Shown here one piece after another: positions 62,377-64,000 of a stretch of DNA of 64,000 nucleotides. Under the pieces are notes generated by a model. The model made no database searches and was not told the origin of the DNA. It worked only from the letters and a program-made list of their open reading frames with translations. The translations under genes and the position numbers were made by a program. Origin of the DNA: Phycomyces blakesleeanus NRRL 1555(-) (lineage: Eukaryota; Mucoromycota; Mucoromycetes; Mucorales; Phycomycetaceae); assembly GCF_001638985.1 (NCBI RefSeq), contig NW_017265139.1:558001-622000 (forward strand). Direction: 5' to 3'. How positions within the stretch are numbered: position 1 is the first letter of the stretch; each line of letters begins with the position of its first letter.

Positions 62377-64000
62377 AGGGCACCAGATAATTATATAGTT
62401 TTACATTAGTTTATATGTTTTTTTTTATTTCCATGTTTCTTATATCTTAGCATAAGGTTTTCTTCTAACATGCTTGTCCATTTATATCATTAAGTATTTT
62501 GACAATCTCCAGTTATAAGATTATTTGTTTCTTTTGAAATGCTTTGTAGTCTCTCTGAAAAGCAAGAAGTATATCTTGCATAACTTGAAGCAAATGATTT
62601 ACATAATCACCTGCATTATTAATAATAATGAAAAATCCAACATCAGGGTTTGTTATGAAAAAAAAGAAGAATGAAAAAAAAATTTCAAGTTGTCATTAGC
62701 ATCATATATTTTGTACAAATGTATTGACTACTCTTTGATATGAAATATTAATATAGTAATTTTACAATGATGACATAAAGTTTCCTATTCTAAATTTTTA
62801 GCATGTCTTTGAATTGTCTTAACAGATTTTATTCAAGTAACAAAAGTTTAGATATTTTATTCTCTTTCTACTTCTGAGTTTTAATAGTACTCAATTGCAA
62901 TCTATATTTCCCATAAATGTAATATCTGTAGTTAAAATAAATGTCTCTTTCTACTGAGATCTAATTTTAGGTAGTTAATTTACTTTTTATCAACCATTTC
63001 AAAAAACATAGATTTTCTTGTTTCAACTTGCATTTTTGATAATTTCTTGATTATTATAGATTATAAATGAAGTTACAAATTGAAAAAACCGCCCCTATTT
63101 GTTGTAGTGTAAATAGCAGTAGTACAGTCAAAGCTTGATTTAGTAATACTTTTGGGAGAAGCCAAATTGTGTGAATATGCTGGTTAGCCTTTTTGTTACA
63201 CTAGTGTAGATTCAATTGGGACTAATCAGATGTTCAATGAGAGTGTGATTATAAGGGTTTTTAAGATAGAAACAATTATATAGAATTTGAGAATCAAGAT
63301 GTAAGATGGTCTTTTTTTCATGCTATTTGCCTTTGCTTTTATATTGTTTCTATCCTATTTTTTACATCATTGTTTTATCATTTTCTAAGGTTTGCTAAGT
63401 CTCTTAGTTCTGTACTAATGTCTTTAGTTCTACACTAATTGTCTTTAGTTTTTTTGCTATGATTTTATTCTTTTCTAATTTCAAAATCTGTTGCAACAAC
63501 AATTGTATTACTATTACTAAGTCAAAATGGATGCTTTTGTACTCTGCATATGTTTCTTAATAATATTGCGGATTTGCTCTATGTGATGTCATTCACCAGT
63601 ATACAAGAGAATTGTTGAGGGAATTGGATTAAGAGAATTGAGCTATATCATATACAATTCCAATTGTTATTCAGCATCTGTTTTTTAATTATTTACTGAA
63701 ATACCCTGCCTATTTTTATATTTTTGTTAATGATTTGTTTTATTTTGGCTATAGAGAATAAGCTTTATAAAGTATAGTCGTTTAGTATATTCTTTTTTAT
63801 AACTAGAGTTCTTATTTAAGAATTTTTGTTAATTCCCTTGACAATTATATAGTATATTTGACCATGTAATTATTGAGGGAATTGACAAATATATCTATTC
63901 GGAATCGAATAAATTACTATGAAAAGTAATTTTTCTTTCAATTACCTTGATGAAATTCCCTTGTATGCTAGTAAATGACATAACTGCAAATAAAAGTACT
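62377..64000. other. AT-rich DNA: end of the CACTA element, then transposon-like flank
   Basis: Up to 63109 this is the interior and right inverted repeat of the CACTA element. From 63122 the sequence TACAGTCAAAGCTTGATTTA followed by ACTTTTGGGAGAAGCC resembles a pogo/Tigger-type terminal repeat at a TA site. No gene was found before the window ends. Confidence 0.45.

Larger units (their letters stand above)
55776..63109. mobile_element. CACTA-type DNA transposon with nested insertions
   Basis: The right end, read inward on the minus strand from 63109, begins CACTACAACAAATAGGGGC. The left end, read inward from 55776, begins TACTATGGGGAAAAAGGGGC, consistent with an ancestral CACTA whose first C became T. 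The inverted repeats align for about 170 bp (shared landmarks ACTTCATTT, CTATAATAAT and GATAAAAAGTAAATT). Enclosed are a Tnp2-like transposase pseudogene (-), a small spliced gene (+), two LTR copies and a recombinase-element fragment. TAAATA occurs immediately right of the element and 3 bp left of it, but a clean target duplication is not established. About 7.3 kb including insertions. Confidence 0.62.

Overview
The window looks like nuclear DNA of a fungus, most likely a Mucoromycota (Mucorales-type) genome. The genes are split by short GT-AG introns of roughly 40-110 bp, intergenic DNA is very AT-rich, and the gene set fits: a fungal Zn2Cys6 regulator with a huge polyglutamine tract, an NRG1-type C2H2 repressor, a fungal perilipin and a mitoribosomal RNase III-fold protein. 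All gene models were assembled by hand from reading frames and splice signals. No database search was possible, so names rest on recognised family motifs.

Layout. 1-2,500 is a repetitive, A-rich array containing duplicated exon/intron-like units. 5,444-23,542 is a compact gene block: mL57-like mitoribosomal protein (-), Zn2Cys6 polyQ transcription factor (-), four-CBS-domain protein (-), NRG1-like zinc finger (+, divergent from the CBS gene), 2H-phosphoesterase-like protein (+), ARMC7 homologue (-, tail-to-tail with the 2H gene and head-to-head with the next), a mitochondrial PPR protein (+) and a full-length focadhesin (FOCAD) homologue (+). 24,800-30,000 holds decayed gene remnants. 30,310-32,415 encodes a peroxisomal 2-hydroxyacyl-CoA lyase/oxalyl-CoA decarboxylase type ThDP enzyme (-). 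38,822-41,290 encodes an ELM1-family protein (-) with about 11 exons. 43,668-44,983 encodes a perilipin-like lipid droplet protein (+). The gene-poor DNA between these is AT-rich with microsatellites.

From about 50,300 to the end the window is a transposon graveyard. It holds a broken tyrosine-recombinase retroelement or Crypton with permuted repeats, a 540-bp inverted-repeat element, three copies of one ~542-bp LTR (one a clean solo LTR with target duplication CAACT), and a CACTA-type DNA transposon. The CACTA element is bounded by ~170-bp diverged inverted repeats at about 55,776 and 63,109. It carries a Tnp2-like transposase pseudogene and a second small gene, and two of the LTR copies are nested inside it.

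Functional themes: several chromosomal genes concern mitochondria (mL57, PPR, ELM1) or peroxisome/lipid metabolism (HACL, perilipin). I see no operon-like logic. The most noteworthy items are the nested CACTA element with its accessory gene, the possible LTR-mediated inversion, the FOCAD and ELM1 homologues in a fungus, and the 77-residue pure polyQ tract.
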